From NCBI GenBank assembly GCA_913049565.1, contig CAJWZG010000020.1:1-20470 (forward strand): a stretch of 20,470 bases of DNA, in the 5' to 3' direction. This DNA comes from an uncultured Gammaproteobacteria bacterium (lineage in GTDB: Bacteria; Pseudomonadota; Gammaproteobacteria; Pseudomonadales; Azotimanducaceae_A). Positions within the stretch are counted from its first letter, which is position 1; every line of letters begins with the position of its first letter. Below the pieces are notes generated by a model. The model ran no database searches and was not told where the DNA came from. It was given only the letters and a program-made list of their open reading frames with translations. Shown here piece by piece: positions 7,209 to 15,651 of the stretch. Made by a program: the position numbers and the translations under genes.

Positions 7209-9668
7209 CTAGGACGCTAAACGCGCCACACCACTCGCGATCGCGCGCTGCAGGGCTATGTGTACTTGCGGATCAACCACTTGCTGTGCCGCGTGCTCCG
7301 CAACTTGATGCAGCAAATCTGAGGCAACGAACTTTTGATTTTCGTCAACGACAACATAGTGTTTCGCCACCAGTGTATCGATGAATGCGTCGAACAGCCG
7401 TTCCTCGGAGAACTCTGCACCGCTTAGGCCAAAGAGCCTTGAGAGCTTTCGTGCCGTGCTCTGGCTCAATGTTCTCAATTGATTGCGGTCTAACTCTGCT
7501 TGCCGGGCGATACTGATTACCACGTACATCCGTTGCAGCATCTCTAGCACCAAACTGCTCAGTTGCATGAGTTGTGCGTATGATTCGTTGGTTTTTGGGG
7601 GCGGCATGATTCGCCCGTCTTTTTGAACAACAAGATTTAGATTTTCTAGAACCGCCAGCAGCTGCGGCACATAGATATCGTCCTTTGCCGTGAGTTCCTT
7701 GGCTATAAACGGGTAGATTATGTCAACCTGAGCGGTTAGATGCTTCAGAGTTAGCCCTAGGGGCGATCGCGAGATCAATAAAGCCAAAAGTGACGGGCCA
7801 GCGAACAGGTGAAGCACGTTGTTGCGATACCATGTCAACATCGTCGCGGACGCCGATGAGCAGGTAATCCACGATTCTTCTTTGTGGCGCTGAATAAAGC
7901 CTAGCGTGCGCACTTGGTCGATCACGTTAGCGGCGTCTCCTACGTTTGCAGTCAAAACTTGTTCACCGTACAAAGATCTTGCGATTTGCAGATAACTGCT
8001 GATCTCACCGAGCAGGGCAGCCTCCTGCACCGTTAATTGCGCTCTCTGAGTAATGGTTAGGGCCACCAAGTTCACTGGATTAACGCTGGCGCAATGATTG
8101 ATGCTTTGCATAATCGACGACCCCAGCGAAATTACTTGCTCTTGAGAAGGTAAATCTCGTACCGCTTCTAACTCCAGCCACTGATCGAGTTTGATAGGCG
8201 GCGCCACATTAACCTGTAGCGTGCCAAAGTTCTGTCGGATCACATGCAGGCTGCCGAGCACATCGAGGAGTTTTTCCTTGCGTTTCGCGCTGCCTCTTAG
8301 CTCGCGAAGGTAACTGCCTGCTTCCACGACTTTTTCATAACCAAAGTAGATGGGAACAAAGGCGAGTGGTTTCGGTAAGCCTTGCTGTTGGTGTTCCAGG
8401 CACAGCTTTAACAGACCATATTTTGGTGTTAGCAAACGTCCGCTACGGCTTCGTCCTCCTTCAGGAAAGAACTCTAGGCTGTGACCTTCGCTAAGTACGC
8501 GGTATAGGTATTCTTCAAAAACCGCGGTATACAGAAGGTTATCGCGAAAACTTCTCCGCATGAAGAAAGCACCCCCCTGACGCAGCAGTCGACCCAGTAC
8601 TGGCAAGTTAAGATTATCGCCCGCTGCAACATGGGGCAGCATAATTCCCTTGATATGCAGCGAATAGCTCAGCACAAGATAGTCGATATGACTGCGGTGT
8701 GTTGGTACATAGACCAAGGTGTGCGTGTCATTTATGGCGCGCACAGCATCGAGGCCGTTGACATGAACTCCATCGTAGATGCGTCTCCAAAACCAAGTGA
8801 GAAAAATGAGCCACATTCTAATTGTCGTGTAGGTGAGATCCGAAGCGATGGTCTTAGCCATTTTGAGTGCTCGAACTTGCATTCGCGTTTTTCGTCCGAG
8901 CTTTTTTGTCGCTTGAGCGGCATCGTGAGCGCGAATGGCTTTTTTGACGCGAGTCGATCGAACTATTTTACTGAGTAAAGTGCGTCGATGAGAATGATCC
9001 GGGCCCAACGTGACAAATTGCATGGCTTTGAAGCGCATGCGTAACAATCGTGCGGCTCGTCGTTCGGCGAAGTCCGCGCCTTTCTCATGGACTGCAAGTT
9101 GTTGCAGGGATACCGGATTGCCAAAGCAAACGTGGACATCTCCGCGATCGAAAATGAGTCCAAGCAAGCGTCTCAGGCCGGCTGTGGCGGAGCGCTGCTC
9201 GGAAGTCAGTGCCCTTAAAAAACTGTCCTTGGGCGAAATTGTCCGTCCCCAATAGACACACACAGGTACCAACGTAATATGCTCTCGCTCGGACTTTGAG
9301 GCATCGATAAGTTGGCGCAACAAGGCAGGCGCACTACGCTTTGTAATACGACCGCCAACACTTTTGGCAAGCGCAAGTAAGCTCTGCGGCCTTGATCGTT
9401 TGTCCCATAAAGGTTCGAGAGGTGAGTTGGGCCAGTTGGATTGCGCGCTGTTGCGAATTGCTTCCATTGCTTTTTCCACAATCAGCGCGTCAGCTAGTGA
9501 TTGCGTTGGCTGAACGTAAACGATTTTTGAGGAGCGCACTTGATCGGCACGAGTATCGCGGAATACGGTTTCGCCGCTGACAGTAGGTTTTATGCCAGCG
9601 GTGACGAGCCGGCGCCAGAGTGCTCGGTCAAATTGTCGCCAAATGCCGTGTTTTGCCTTGCTAGTCAT
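7209..9668 (-). CDS. plsB: Glycerol-3-phosphate 1-O-acyltransferase PlsB
   Basis: PlsB acylates the sn-1 position of glycerol-3-phosphate at the inner membrane, the first committed step of phospholipid synthesis. The 819-residue length fits the large PlsB type (E. coli about 807) and not the small PlsY/PlsC type. The four acyltransferase blocks are present in order: HRSHID (324-329, catalytic HX4D), GAFFMRRSF (366-374), FFPEGGRSRSG (400-410) and VPIYFGYEKV (438-447). A hydrophobic stretch at about 283-296 (TIRMWLIFLTWFWR) lies just before the catalytic domain. The ATG at 9668 gives a plausible N-terminus, although the ribosome-binding site is weak. It starts 29 bases after the gspD stop on the same strand, so it is probably the last gene of the long minus-strand transcription unit. 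Confidence 0.97.
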   Translation of the reverse strand: MTSKAKHGIWRQFDRALWRRLVTAGIKPTVSGETVFRDTRADQVRSSKIVYVQPTQSLADALIVEKAMEAIRNSAQSNWPNSPLEPLWDKRSRPQSLLALAKSVGGRITKRSAPALLRQLIDASKSEREHITLVPVCVYWGRTISPKDSFLRALTSEQRSATAGLRRLLGLIFDRGDVHVCFGNPVSLQQLAVHEKGADFAERRAARLLRMRFKAMQFVTLGPDHSHRRTLLSKIVRSTRVKKAIRAHDAAQATKKLGRKTRMQVRALKMAKTIASDLTYTTIRMWLIFLTWFWRRIYDGVHVNGLDAVRAINDTHTLVYVPTHRSHIDYLVLSYSLHIKGIMLPHVAAGDNLNLPVLGRLLRQGGAFFMRRSFRDNLLYTAVFEEYLYRVLSEGHSLEFFPEGGRSRSGRLLTPKYGLLKLCLEHQQQGLPKPLAFVPIYFGYEKVVEAGSYLRELRGSAKRKEKLLDVLGSLHVIRQNFGTLQVNVAPPIKLDQWLELEAVRDLPSQEQVISLGSSIMQSINHCASVNPVNLVALTITQRAQLTVQEAALLGEISSYLQIARSLYGEQVLTANVGDAANVIDQVRTLGFIQRHKEESWITCSSASATMLTWYRNNVLHLFAGPSLLALLISRSPLGLTLKHLTAQVDIIYPFIAKELTAKDDIYVPQLLAVLENLNLVVQKDGRIMPPPKTNESYAQLMQLSSLVLEMLQRMYVVISIARQAELDRNQLRTLSQSTARKLSRLFGLSGAEFSEERLFDAFIDTLVAKHYVVVDENQKFVASDLLHQVAEHAAQQVVDPQVHIALQRAIASGVARLAS

Positions 9669-9697
9669 CGATTACCCAACGGCCTTTGGGTGGTATT

Positions 9698-11650
9698 TCA
9701 CTGTTTGGGTGAGCGATCGTCAAACAGGTCTGCCGGCGATCTTGTTTCGTTTGGACGTCCGCCGACTTCCCAAATGCCGTTGATTTTTTGCTTGGTGATG
9801 TTGCTGCTATCGCCTTGGTTGTCTATAACGGTCGGCCGAATAAACACCACTAAGTTTGTCTTGGTCTGCCGCTTGGTTGTCGATTTGAACAGATTACCAA
9901 GTAGCGGGATGTTACCAAGCACAGGAACCCGTTTGTCGGTATCGGTTAAGTCATCTTGAATCAGCCCGCCGAGCACTATGGTTTCGCCCGATGTGGCCAA
10001 CACGGTTGTTTCGATGGATCGTTTTGATGTCACCACGTCAGCAAAGGTTGAATTACTAACGGTATTGCTCAGTACATTAGAGATGTACTGTGCCACCTCC
10101 ATTCGAACCTCGTTACTGTTATAAACGTGGGGTGTTACAGTGAGCTCAATGCCGACGTCCTCACGAGTTACCGTCGTAAAGGGGTTGTTTGCTCCATCGG
10201 CGGTCGTGGTGAATGACCCTGACCGAAAGGGAACTTCTTGGCCCACTAAGATCTTTGCCTCAGTGTTGTCTAGGGTGACGATACTGGGTGTCGATAACAG
10301 GTTGGCATTCTCCATGCTCGCGAGTGCGCTAACGACCGCGCCGAATGAAATACCATCAAGGTCAACTTTGGCTGCTGCCACCGTTGGACTGTTCAGCGAG
10401 CCGACGCTCCGTAAGACGTTTTGATTAAAGTCACTGTCGGCGCTGCTCAGTGTGGCTAACAGTCCCGTCAGTCCGCCTCCAAGCGAGGTTGAAATCAGCG
10501 GTACACCTTTGCCTCGAGCGTCTGCGCCGGCCAGCTCAATACCCGCCGATAAGTTGTCGGTAAGGTTAATTTCTACTATCGCCGCTTCGATCATGACTTG
10601 TGCGCGAGACGTATCCAGCCGCTGCACAATGTTTAAGATCTCGTTCATTTTTGTAGGGTCCGCTCGCACAATGATGGCGTTTAGACTGGTATCGGGCTGA
10701 ATCGTTACCTCACCGTTGTTTTGCGATGAGTCCTCGCTTTGCGCGCTCACTAGGCTGTTGAGGATGCCAGCAACGTTTTCCGCATCGCCGTGGTTTAGCA
10801 TAATGACTTGGGTGGCGTCGTTGGTTGTTGCCGGACGATCGAGTTTTTCGATAATCAACAATAGCTCTGCGATGGCGTTGGTTTGTCCGCGTAGCACCAG
10901 GGAATTGTTGCGTTCATTTGCAATGAGTTGAATGCGCTGAGGACCTTTAGCATTGGGGCTCAGTTGATCTGGGGCGACCTTTTGCAGAATGTTGACAACG
11001 TTACCCACCCAGGCCTCTTTCAAAGGAATCATAACAATGTCGTTAGACTGTGCGACATCGATATCGGCGATAATCGCTTTAAGTCGAACGATGTTGTCCG
11101 CATGATCGGACAATATAATGACATTGGGTTGACTGACGCTACCGATGTGCCCGTACTGGGGTATCAACGGCCTTAGAATCTTAAGCAGTTCTTCAGATTT
11201 GACGTTTTGTACTGCGATGATTTCGGTGACCAATTCTTCAGGTGCCGCGTTTTCACTGCCGCCTGCTGCTCCAGGGGTTTGTTTACCCGTAGCGCTTTGC
11301 TGAATGCGGACAACATCCCCTGACGGAACTGCTGTGTAGTTCTGAAGCCGTAAAACGCTCAAAAAGAGTTCATAGACGCCGTTTTTGCCAAGCGGTGTTT
11401 CCGACACCACATTGACTTGTCCCTTCAACTTGGGATCAATGATGAAGGTTTTGCCCGTAATCTTGGCAACCTGGGCGATGAATTCTTGAATATCCGCGTT
11501 ACGCGTGGCCATCTGCCAGGTTTGTTCTTGTTCGCTTGCTTGAACCTTCGGCAGTGGCAGTAAAAACGTCGTGCAGGCGATGCTAATCGCAATAAGGACG
11601 CCCGCAAGTGTCCGAGGATAGTGATGGTTTTTGAGTAAGGGGGATGTCAT
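9698..11650 (-). CDS. gspD: Type II secretion system secretin GspD
   Basis: GspD forms the outer-membrane secretin channel of the type II secretion system. The 650-residue precursor has an N-terminal signal peptide: a basic start, a hydrophobic core at about 15-33, and a likely cleavage after VQA at 36-38. The periplasmic N0 domain follows at about 42-115, then three N1-N3 repeats at about 139-365 linked by a Gly/Ala/Gln-rich loop, and the secretin core at about 366-610. LLSTPSIVTLDN (451-462) and VPVLGNIPLLGNLF (575-588) are classic secretin signatures. A roughly 40-residue tail follows, where pilotin-binding S domains usually lie. The ATG at 11650 is supported by GAGG nine bases upstream. 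It starts 18 bases after the gspC stop, which fits an operon with its inner-membrane partner. Confidence 0.97.
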   Translation of the reverse strand: MTSPLLKNHHYPRTLAGVLIAISIACTTFLLPLPKVQASEQEQTWQMATRNADIQEFIAQVAKITGKTFIIDPKLKGQVNVVSETPLGKNGVYELFLSVLRLQNYTAVPSGDVVRIQQSATGKQTPGAAGGSENAAPEELVTEIIAVQNVKSEELLKILRPLIPQYGHIGSVSQPNVIILSDHADNIVRLKAIIADIDVAQSNDIVMIPLKEAWVGNVVNILQKVAPDQLSPNAKGPQRIQLIANERNNSLVLRGQTNAIAELLLIIEKLDRPATTNDATQVIMLNHGDAENVAGILNSLVSAQSEDSSQNNGEVTIQPDTSLNAIIVRADPTKMNEILNIVQRLDTSRAQVMIEAAIVEINLTDNLSAGIELAGADARGKGVPLISTSLGGGLTGLLATLSSADSDFNQNVLRSVGSLNSPTVAAAKVDLDGISFGAVVSALASMENANLLSTPSIVTLDNTEAKILVGQEVPFRSGSFTTTADGANNPFTTVTREDVGIELTVTPHVYNSNEVRMEVAQYISNVLSNTVSNSTFADVVTSKRSIETTVLATSGETIVLGGLIQDDLTDTDKRVPVLGNIPLLGNLFKSTTKRQTKTNLVVFIRPTVIDNQGDSSNITKQKINGIWEVGGRPNETRSPADLFDDRSPKQ

Positions 11651-11668
11651 TCGTGAGTACCTCGGTTA

Positions 11669-12544
11669 CTAGCGAAGCGATTCTGGAACGCGGGTTGTGA
11701 TGGTAAGTTTTTGTACGTTGCGCAATAACTCTAGGCTGACGCTGCCCCTGTTCGCCAAATTGGTTAGTGCCATTCGATCTACGTTAATGTCCCCCGGCTT
11801 TCGACCGTTAACAGATAAAACAATATCACCGGGTAGCAAGCCAGACTGAGCCAAAAATGGCTGATTTGCAGTATCGCCGATTCGGTAACCGCCATCGCTT
11901 TCTTGGCTGACACCGATTCGCTGCAACGTTTCGCCCGGGCTTTGAGCCAGTTCAGTGGTGAGTCGCTGTATTGCTAGTGAACTTGTCGAGAGGCCCTTGG
12001 TATTGTTCAGAGTCGGTAACCGCTGTGACGATTGTATGTAAGGAGCACCCTGTTTAGCTCGAAACGTGGTTTTGAACGTCAGGGCCTCGCGCGCGCCCGC
12101 TCTCGTAAGAATCACGCGTTCGGCTTCTATCTCGGCGAGGCGAGCGCTGCCTGGCAACATATCACCCTGACTATAAAGTTTGCCTGAGTTACCCCGCTGG
12201 GAAATGATTGCCGTTGACTGCTCAGAATCGCTGCTCACGAAAACAGCATCAAGCGTTAAGGGTAACCGAGTAGGGACTGCGGGCGCAGACGATGAGCGCG
12301 CCACCGTTAAGGATGCGCTGCCGAATAAGTTGCGTGCTGTGAGGTCATCGAGACTAGGAGCTGGGGATAAGTTTTCTTGCGCAGCATTGCTAGTGGTTTG
12401 CGCCTGTAAATGCGGTGATGTTTCACTTGAGTCCCCCAGTAGCACGAGGCCAGTACTGGCGATAGCGTAGGCAATGCCGAGGCCGAATATGCATTGCATC
12501 ACAATAAATAGCCGTGGCAGCCAAGCTTGAAGGTTTTGAAGCAT
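11669..12544 (-). CDS. gspC: Type II secretion system inner-membrane protein GspC
   Basis: GspC links the inner-membrane platform to the secretin through its periplasmic HR domain, which contacts the N0 domain of GspD. With the ATG at 12544 the protein is 291 residues: a short cytoplasmic N-terminus, one transmembrane helix at about 12-36, the ARNLFG motif (70-75) typical of GspC, an HR domain at about 95-157, and a C-terminal PDZ-like domain at about 205-288 containing SGLLPGDIVLSVNG. The open frame extends 45 codons further to 12679, but that extension has no hydrophobic or conserved features and overlaps gspN, so the internal ATG is chosen. The ribosome-binding site is weak. About 97 bases separate it from gspN. 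Confidence 0.92.
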   Translation of the reverse strand: MLQNLQAWLPRLFIVMQCIFGLGIAYAIASTGLVLLGDSSETSPHLQAQTTSNAAQENLSPAPSLDDLTARNLFGSASLTVARSSSAPAVPTRLPLTLDAVFVSSDSEQSTAIISQRGNSGKLYSQGDMLPGSARLAEIEAERVILTRAGAREALTFKTTFRAKQGAPYIQSSQRLPTLNNTKGLSTSSLAIQRLTTELAQSPGETLQRIGVSQESDGGYRIGDTANQPFLAQSGLLPGDIVLSVNGRKPGDINVDRMALTNLANRGSVSLELLRNVQKLTITTRVPESLR

Positions 12545-12641
12545 CGGGATTTGAGCTCTCTTGGGTGTGGTGATGCCTAGCACGGCGCGTTTCAGATCTA
12601 ATGTTGTTAGTTTAGTACAGATTACTAGACAGACTCGATAC

Positions 12642-13370
12642 TCAAGGTGTTGTTTTTGTGAGGGCCCTCTCGACCTCAAAAATTAGGGCTGTATCTGCCT
12701 CCGCGCCAGACCAAGGGTAGTTGGCCAAGCGCAACAAACCCCTGGTAACACCCAAATAGATGTCGTTATTGGGTTTCATCCGCAACGTAAGCAAGGGCTC
12801 TGTCTCGGATTGAGATGTTTTGACCTTGGCTTCTAATGCACCGCCGGTTGTGGTGTTTAAGATGGCGACAAGGGGTGGCATCTGGGCTTCGTAGCGGCGA
12901 TTTGCCAGTATGTATTGAGTCAGCCCACCGCTCCACTGCAGTGCGCTCGGTTGTCTGAGTCTAGGGCCGTTGGTATCCCATAGTAGTTTCGTATCTGGTA
13001 GCTCGAAATTGCCGGGAACAAACAAGTCGTATTGACTGAGTAGCGGCGCCAGCGTGCTCGAGCCAATCCGACCGCTGATGTCTATTTCATGCTGGATAGT
13101 ACCCAAACTGAGGTGACCACCGATCTTGCTGTTCTGATGCGTTAAGACAAAAGTTGCCCCTAGCGGTGTCGCTGTCGTCTGCCACTTCAAATGACTAGTC
13201 ACCCCTAATGCAACCACTTCAGCAGAGCCTTGCCACATTGTCCCGGTTGTCGCGATCAATTGGACAGTGTCTGAATCAACGGCGCGACGTAGCAGGCTCG
13301 CCGGAAGATTGATGGTTACCGATATTAGGGCGATGAGGGCGACGACGGCGATGCGATAGGCCCAAGACAT
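12642..13370 (-). CDS. gspN: Type II secretion system protein GspN
   Basis: This 242-residue protein resembles GspN, an accessory inner-membrane type II secretion component present in only some systems. It begins MSWAYRIAVVALIALI with one N-terminal transmembrane helix (about 5-24). The GTMWQGSA motif (43-50), which starts the periplasmic part in this family, follows, and then beta-rich sequence with ISGRIGSS (98-105). The ATG at 13370 overlaps the dapE stop by one base as TGATG, which supports this start. A longer open frame back to 13664 would run over the dapE coding region in another frame and is rejected. The position immediately before gspC fits the assignment. GspN sequences are poorly conserved, so the call rests on length, topology, one motif and context. 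Confidence 0.85.
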   Translation of the reverse strand: MSWAYRIAVVALIALISVTINLPASLLRRAVDSDTVQLIATTGTMWQGSAEVVALGVTSHLKWQTTATPLGATFVLTHQNSKIGGHLSLGTIQHEIDISGRIGSSTLAPLLSQYDLFVPGNFELPDTKLLWDTNGPRLRQPSALQWSGGLTQYILANRRYEAQMPPLVAILNTTTGGALEAKVKTSQSETEPLLTLRMKPNNDIYLGVTRGLLRLANYPWSGAEADTALIFEVERALTKTTP

Positions 13371-14545
13371 CAGTCGCTCAGCAGATGGGCAGCCACGCCA
13401 TAATAGATTCGGGTGAGGGGATCCAAGTCGTCGACTGCGACGCACTCGTTCACCTTGTGAATAGTCGCGTTGATCGGTCCTACCTCTACAACCTCCACGA
13501 CGGCTGCGCCCGAGCCGTTCCAAGGTGAAATAAAACGCCCGTCGGAGGTTCCACCCGACGTTGACAGCTGCGTCGTTAATCCCGTCTCTTGCATGATGGC
13601 TTCCTGTACTGCTTGGGTCAGCGCACCTTGCTGAGTTAAAAACGGCGGTCCAGAAAGTTGCCACTCAAAAGTGGTTTTCAGTTCGCGGCTGGCAAAAATC
13701 GCTTCAACCCGCTCGCGAAGGCGTTCCTCGGTTTGTTCCGTGTTGAAGCGGATATTAAAGAGGGCAGTCAAATCTCCGGGGACAACATTGGTCGCCCCGG
13801 TGCCCGATCGAATGTTAGAAATTTGCAGACTCGTAGCCGGGTAATAAGCGTTCCCGTGATCCCAAGTTTCATCAGCCAACGCCGCCAATGCCGGGGCGGC
13901 CAGATGAATGGGATTTTCGACAGACTCGGGGTAGGCAACATGACCTTGCGTTCCGTGAACGGTCACAGTGCCGTTCAATGAACCGCGCCTCCCGCATCGC
14001 ACCACATCACCCAATTGATCAGAAGAGCTGGGCTCGCCTACAACGCAATAATCGGGCTGGATACCTTTTGCAGCCAGTTCCCTGATGGCGTGACGGGTGC
14101 CATGTATAGCTTCACCTTCTTCGTCGCTCGTGATTAGGAAGCTAATGGTGCCGGGGTGATCTGGGTGCGCGCGCACAAAGTCCGCAACGGCGTGAATCAT
14201 TGCCGCCAAACTGGACTTCATATCAGCGGCGCCTCTTCCGTAGAGCAAACCGTCGCGCACCGTTGGCTCAAATGGTGGAGAATCCCATGTCTCAGGTGGT
14301 CCAGAGGGCACGACATCCGTATGTCCTGCAAACATTAGATGTGCGGATGCCGTCGCGGTTGCAGGGTCTATGCCGCGCCAAGCCCACAGGTTATGAACGC
14401 CGTGCGCGTTCAATTGTTCGGTAACAAAGCCCAATTCTTGGAGCATTTCACCAATGAGTTCTTGGCAGCCAGCATCTTCGGGAGTCACGGAGACCCTGCG
14501 GATTAGCGCCTTGGTTAGTTCAAGAACAGACAAGTAGGCTGTCAT
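13370..14545 (-). CDS. dapE: Succinyl-diaminopimelate desuccinylase DapE
   Basis: DapE hydrolyses N-succinyl-LL-2,6-diaminopimelate to LL-diaminopimelate and succinate, feeding lysine and peptidoglycan synthesis. The 391-residue di-zinc M20-family enzyme shows the metal-site residues in order: H75 in FAGHTDVVP, D108 in GRGAADMKS, catalytic E142 and ligand E143 in TSDEEGEA, E171 in VVGEPSS, and H363 in ATIHKVNE. The lid/dimerisation domain (about 182-295) contains GRRGSLNG (185-192) and GHVAYPE (201-207). The ATG at 14545 overlaps the dapD stop as TGATG, and its own stop overlaps the gspN start the same way, so it should be translationally coupled on both sides. Confidence 0.97.
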   Translation of the reverse strand: MTAYLSVLELTKALIRRVSVTPEDAGCQELIGEMLQELGFVTEQLNAHGVHNLWAWRGIDPATATASAHLMFAGHTDVVPSGPPETWDSPPFEPTVRDGLLYGRGAADMKSSLAAMIHAVADFVRAHPDHPGTISFLITSDEEGEAIHGTRHAIRELAAKGIQPDYCVVGEPSSSDQLGDVVRCGRRGSLNGTVTVHGTQGHVAYPESVENPIHLAAPALAALADETWDHGNAYYPATSLQISNIRSGTGATNVVPGDLTALFNIRFNTEQTEERLRERVEAIFASRELKTTFEWQLSGPPFLTQQGALTQAVQEAIMQETGLTTQLSTSGGTSDGRFISPWNGSGAAVVEVVEVGPINATIHKVNECVAVDDLDPLTRIYYGVAAHLLSD

Positions 14546-15561
14546 CAGTTGTGGCGATGCAGTTTGTCATTTAGCTCAATAGCCTTGCGATTGGTTCTAC
14601 ACACGACTTGTCCGCTTTTGGCGTCGCGAATGAACAGTAAATCGTTGTGACCTGCTAGCTCTCGTGCTTTTACGCGCCGCACATCGTCGCCATTCTCGTC
14701 TACCACCATTACCGGGGTTCCTGCGGTAATGTATAGGCCAGCCTCGATGGTGCAGCGATCACCTAGCGGTATGCCAGTGCCTGCATTGGCCCCAACCAAA
14801 CACTCTTCACCGATGCTGATGACAATCTCACCACCGCCGGACAACGTACCTTGTGTGCTAGAACTTCCGCCAAGATCGGTGCCGGCGCCAATAGTGACAC
14901 CCTGAGAGATACGACCTTCGACCATATTAGGACCGAGAGCGGCAGCGTTAAAGTTGACGAAGCCCTCGTGCATGACGGTTGTACCTTCACCCAAATACGC
15001 ACCAAGACGAATTCTACTTGCATCAGCAATGCGCACACCTGCTGGAACGACGTAGTTCACCATCTTGGGAAATTTGTCCACGGAGAACACTTCAAGGTTC
15101 AGCCCTTGCGCGCGCGCGTTGAGCAAGGCTTGAGGTAACTCTTTGATCTCGATTGGGCCCGCTGAAGTCCATGCCAAATTCGGTAGATGCGCGAAAATAC
15201 CGCTGAGGTTAAGCGTATTCGGCAGCGTTAAACGATGCGATAGCAGGTGCAGCTTTAGGTAGGCCTCTTCAGTGCTAGCAATATCGTCGTCTGCAACGAG
15301 CCTTATCGCGATCAATTCATGGTGTGCGCTGCGATGAGCGCAAGTCTCGACTAGTGCTGAGGGTACCAGCTGCGGGGCAGCAGATATCAGAACATCCAGT
15401 GTTTGGCTGTCGAGGACTGTGATCCCTGCATCCAGCTGTGCAATGGCCTCAGCGGATTGACCTTCGGGGTGCATTACGGGTGCCGGGTACAAGCAGTCGA
15501 GGACGAGCCCTGCGCCGTTGGTGTTGCGTGCCCCGATGGCAAAAGCGAATGTTGTAGTCAT
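14545..15561 (-). CDS. dapD: 2,3,4,5-tetrahydropyridine-2,6-dicarboxylate N-succinyltransferase (Pseudomonas-type DapD)
   Basis: DapD transfers succinyl from succinyl-CoA to tetrahydrodipicolinate, opening the succinylase branch of diaminopimelate synthesis. With the ATG at 15561 it has 338 residues, the size of the long Pseudomonas-type enzyme and not the ~274-residue E. coli form. Residues 1-170 form the N-terminal and middle domains. About 175-285 is a left-handed beta-helix of hexapeptide repeats (for example IRLGAYLGEGTTV) with MVEGRISQGVTIGAGTDLGG (213-232), and a C-terminal strand region follows. The start is backed by AAAGGA seven bases upstream. An open frame reaching 15639 adds 26 unconserved residues and is not used. 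It follows dapC by 90 bases and overlaps dapE by one base. Confidence 0.95.
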   Translation of the reverse strand: MTTTFAFAIGARNTNGAGLVLDCLYPAPVMHPEGQSAEAIAQLDAGITVLDSQTLDVLISAAPQLVPSALVETCAHRSAHHELIAIRLVADDDIASTEEAYLKLHLLSHRLTLPNTLNLSGIFAHLPNLAWTSAGPIEIKELPQALLNARAQGLNLEVFSVDKFPKMVNYVVPAGVRIADASRIRLGAYLGEGTTVMHEGFVNFNAAALGPNMVEGRISQGVTIGAGTDLGGSSSTQGTLSGGGEIVISIGEECLVGANAGTGIPLGDRCTIEAGLYITAGTPVMVVDENGDDVRRVKARELAGHNDLLFIRDAKSGQVVCRTNRKAIELNDKLHRHN

Positions 15562-15651
15562 GAAAGTTCCTTTTGCCCGTAAAAAAGTTGAGTCTAACTT
15601 GGCTCTGGGGACTATTCGAGGGTGTAAGCCAATATACAATACGCTTAGGGA
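15562..15651 (-). promoter_or_regulatory. dapC-dapD spacer with strong ribosome-binding site and possible internal promoter
   Basis: This is one of the larger gaps inside the minus-strand cluster. On the minus strand it holds AAAGGA just ahead of the dapD ATG and a TATATT box (15631-15636) resembling a sigma-70 -10 element, but no convincing -35 lies at the proper distance. The short interrupted palindrome AAGTT-N6-AACTT lies at about 15586-15601. An internal dapD promoter is possible but unproven. Confidence 0.25.

Noticed and set aside
9540..9959. A 139-codon plus-strand ORF spanning the gspD/plsB junction
   Set aside because: It overlaps two well-supported minus-strand genes and shows no family resemblance.
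12545..12679. A 45-residue N-terminal extension of GspC
   Set aside because: It overlaps the end of gspN and has no conserved or hydrophobic content. The ATG at 12544 places the membrane helix at the expected position.
13371..13664. A 98-residue N-terminal extension of GspN
   Set aside because: The extension is dapE sequence read in another frame, is rich in Arg and Gly, and precedes a normal transmembrane start at 13370 that is coupled to the dapE stop.
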